Positions 11,365 to 11,473 of a stretch of 11,473 nt of DNA are shown here, piece by piece. Source of the DNA: CAZQYB01 sp964582985 (lineage in GTDB: Bacteria; Planctomycetota; Phycisphaerae; Sedimentisphaerales; Anaerobacaceae); assembly GCA_964582985.1 (NCBI GenBank), contig CAZOUM010000078.1, positions 1 to 11,473 on the forward strand, read 5' to 3'. The stretch's first letter is position 1; every line of letters starts with the position of its first letter. The notes beneath the pieces were generated by a model, which was given only the letters and a program-made list of their open reading frames with translations, was not told the origin of the DNA and ran no database searches. Made by a program: the position numbers and the translations under genes.

Positions 11365-11473
11365 GGAGGAGGAAACACCTATGTGCTTCTACTATAATAG
11401 ACGCATAAAGAGGCAAAAAGTTACAGGATTTTTCCAGAATTTTACAAAAATTTTACAAAACTGTGCAAAAAGA
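11365..11473 (+). other. Strong Shine-Dalgarno and short open frame running off the window
   Basis: GGAGGAGG (11365-11372) lies 8 nt before ATG 11381, and the frame stays open for 31 codons to the window end. The peptide begins MCFYYNRRIKRQ and is rich in Lys, Arg, Asn and aromatic residues, reflecting AT-rich DNA; no family is recognisable. The part 11441-11460 repeats 'ttttacaaaa' in tandem. It may be a real gene start, or a chance ATG in an intergenic region that also contains TATAAT (11393-11398). Confidence 0.3.

Noticed and set aside
1..11473. tRNA, rRNA, insertion sequence or integrase genes
   Set aside because: I found no cloverleaf, rRNA-like segment, transposase or integrase motif in any stretch I could read.

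Overview
The window is bacterial chromosome with two parts: a compact restriction-modification-type cassette on the left (about 489-3022) and a run of conserved housekeeping genes on the right (3899-11187). Long intergenic stretches rich in repeats and hairpins flank the cassette. The host is probably a Gram-negative (diderm) bacterium that makes phosphatidylethanolamine and uses cyclic-di-GMP. The gene mix and hairpin-rich intergenic DNA are compatible with a Planctomycetota/Phycisphaerae-like or similar environmental lineage, but no marker gene proves this.

Left part, all on the minus strand, in transcription order: (1) a 249-aa protein with an N-terminal winged-helix (HARE-HTH-like) region and a PD-(D/E)XK nuclease core; (2) a D12-class DNA adenine methyltransferase; (3) an HNH nuclease with four CxxC pairs, starting 10 nt after the methyltransferase stop. 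Genes 1 and 2 are each preceded by a near-copy of the same ~45-bp promoter/operator-like element. One methyltransferase with two unrelated nucleases is not the minimal type II layout. A by-eye scan finds 14 GATC sites in 1-3022 but only one in 3023-11473. The housekeeping DNA therefore looks depleted of GATC, while the cassette looks like a newcomer that has not lost it.

Between the cassette and the housekeeping genes (3023-3898) I see no gene. The stretch holds simple repeats, a 34-bp direct repeat, a large hairpin, and four successive hairpins each followed directly by CTAC.

Right part: a probable minus-strand operon of aldo/keto reductase, purB (adenylosuccinate lyase) and pyrE (orotate phosphoribosyltransferase), with a sigma70-like promoter before the reductase and a 15-bp tandem repeat between purB and pyrE. 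Upstream lies trxB (thioredoxin reductase), divergent from a plus-strand PilZ (c-di-GMP receptor) gene. That gene converges on pssA. psd and pssA form a phosphatidylethanolamine operon: PssA makes phosphatidylserine from CDP-diacylglycerol and Psd decarboxylates it. The right end carries a minus-strand terminator-like hairpin and, on the plus strand, a very strong ribosome binding site before a short AT-rich reading frame that runs off the window.
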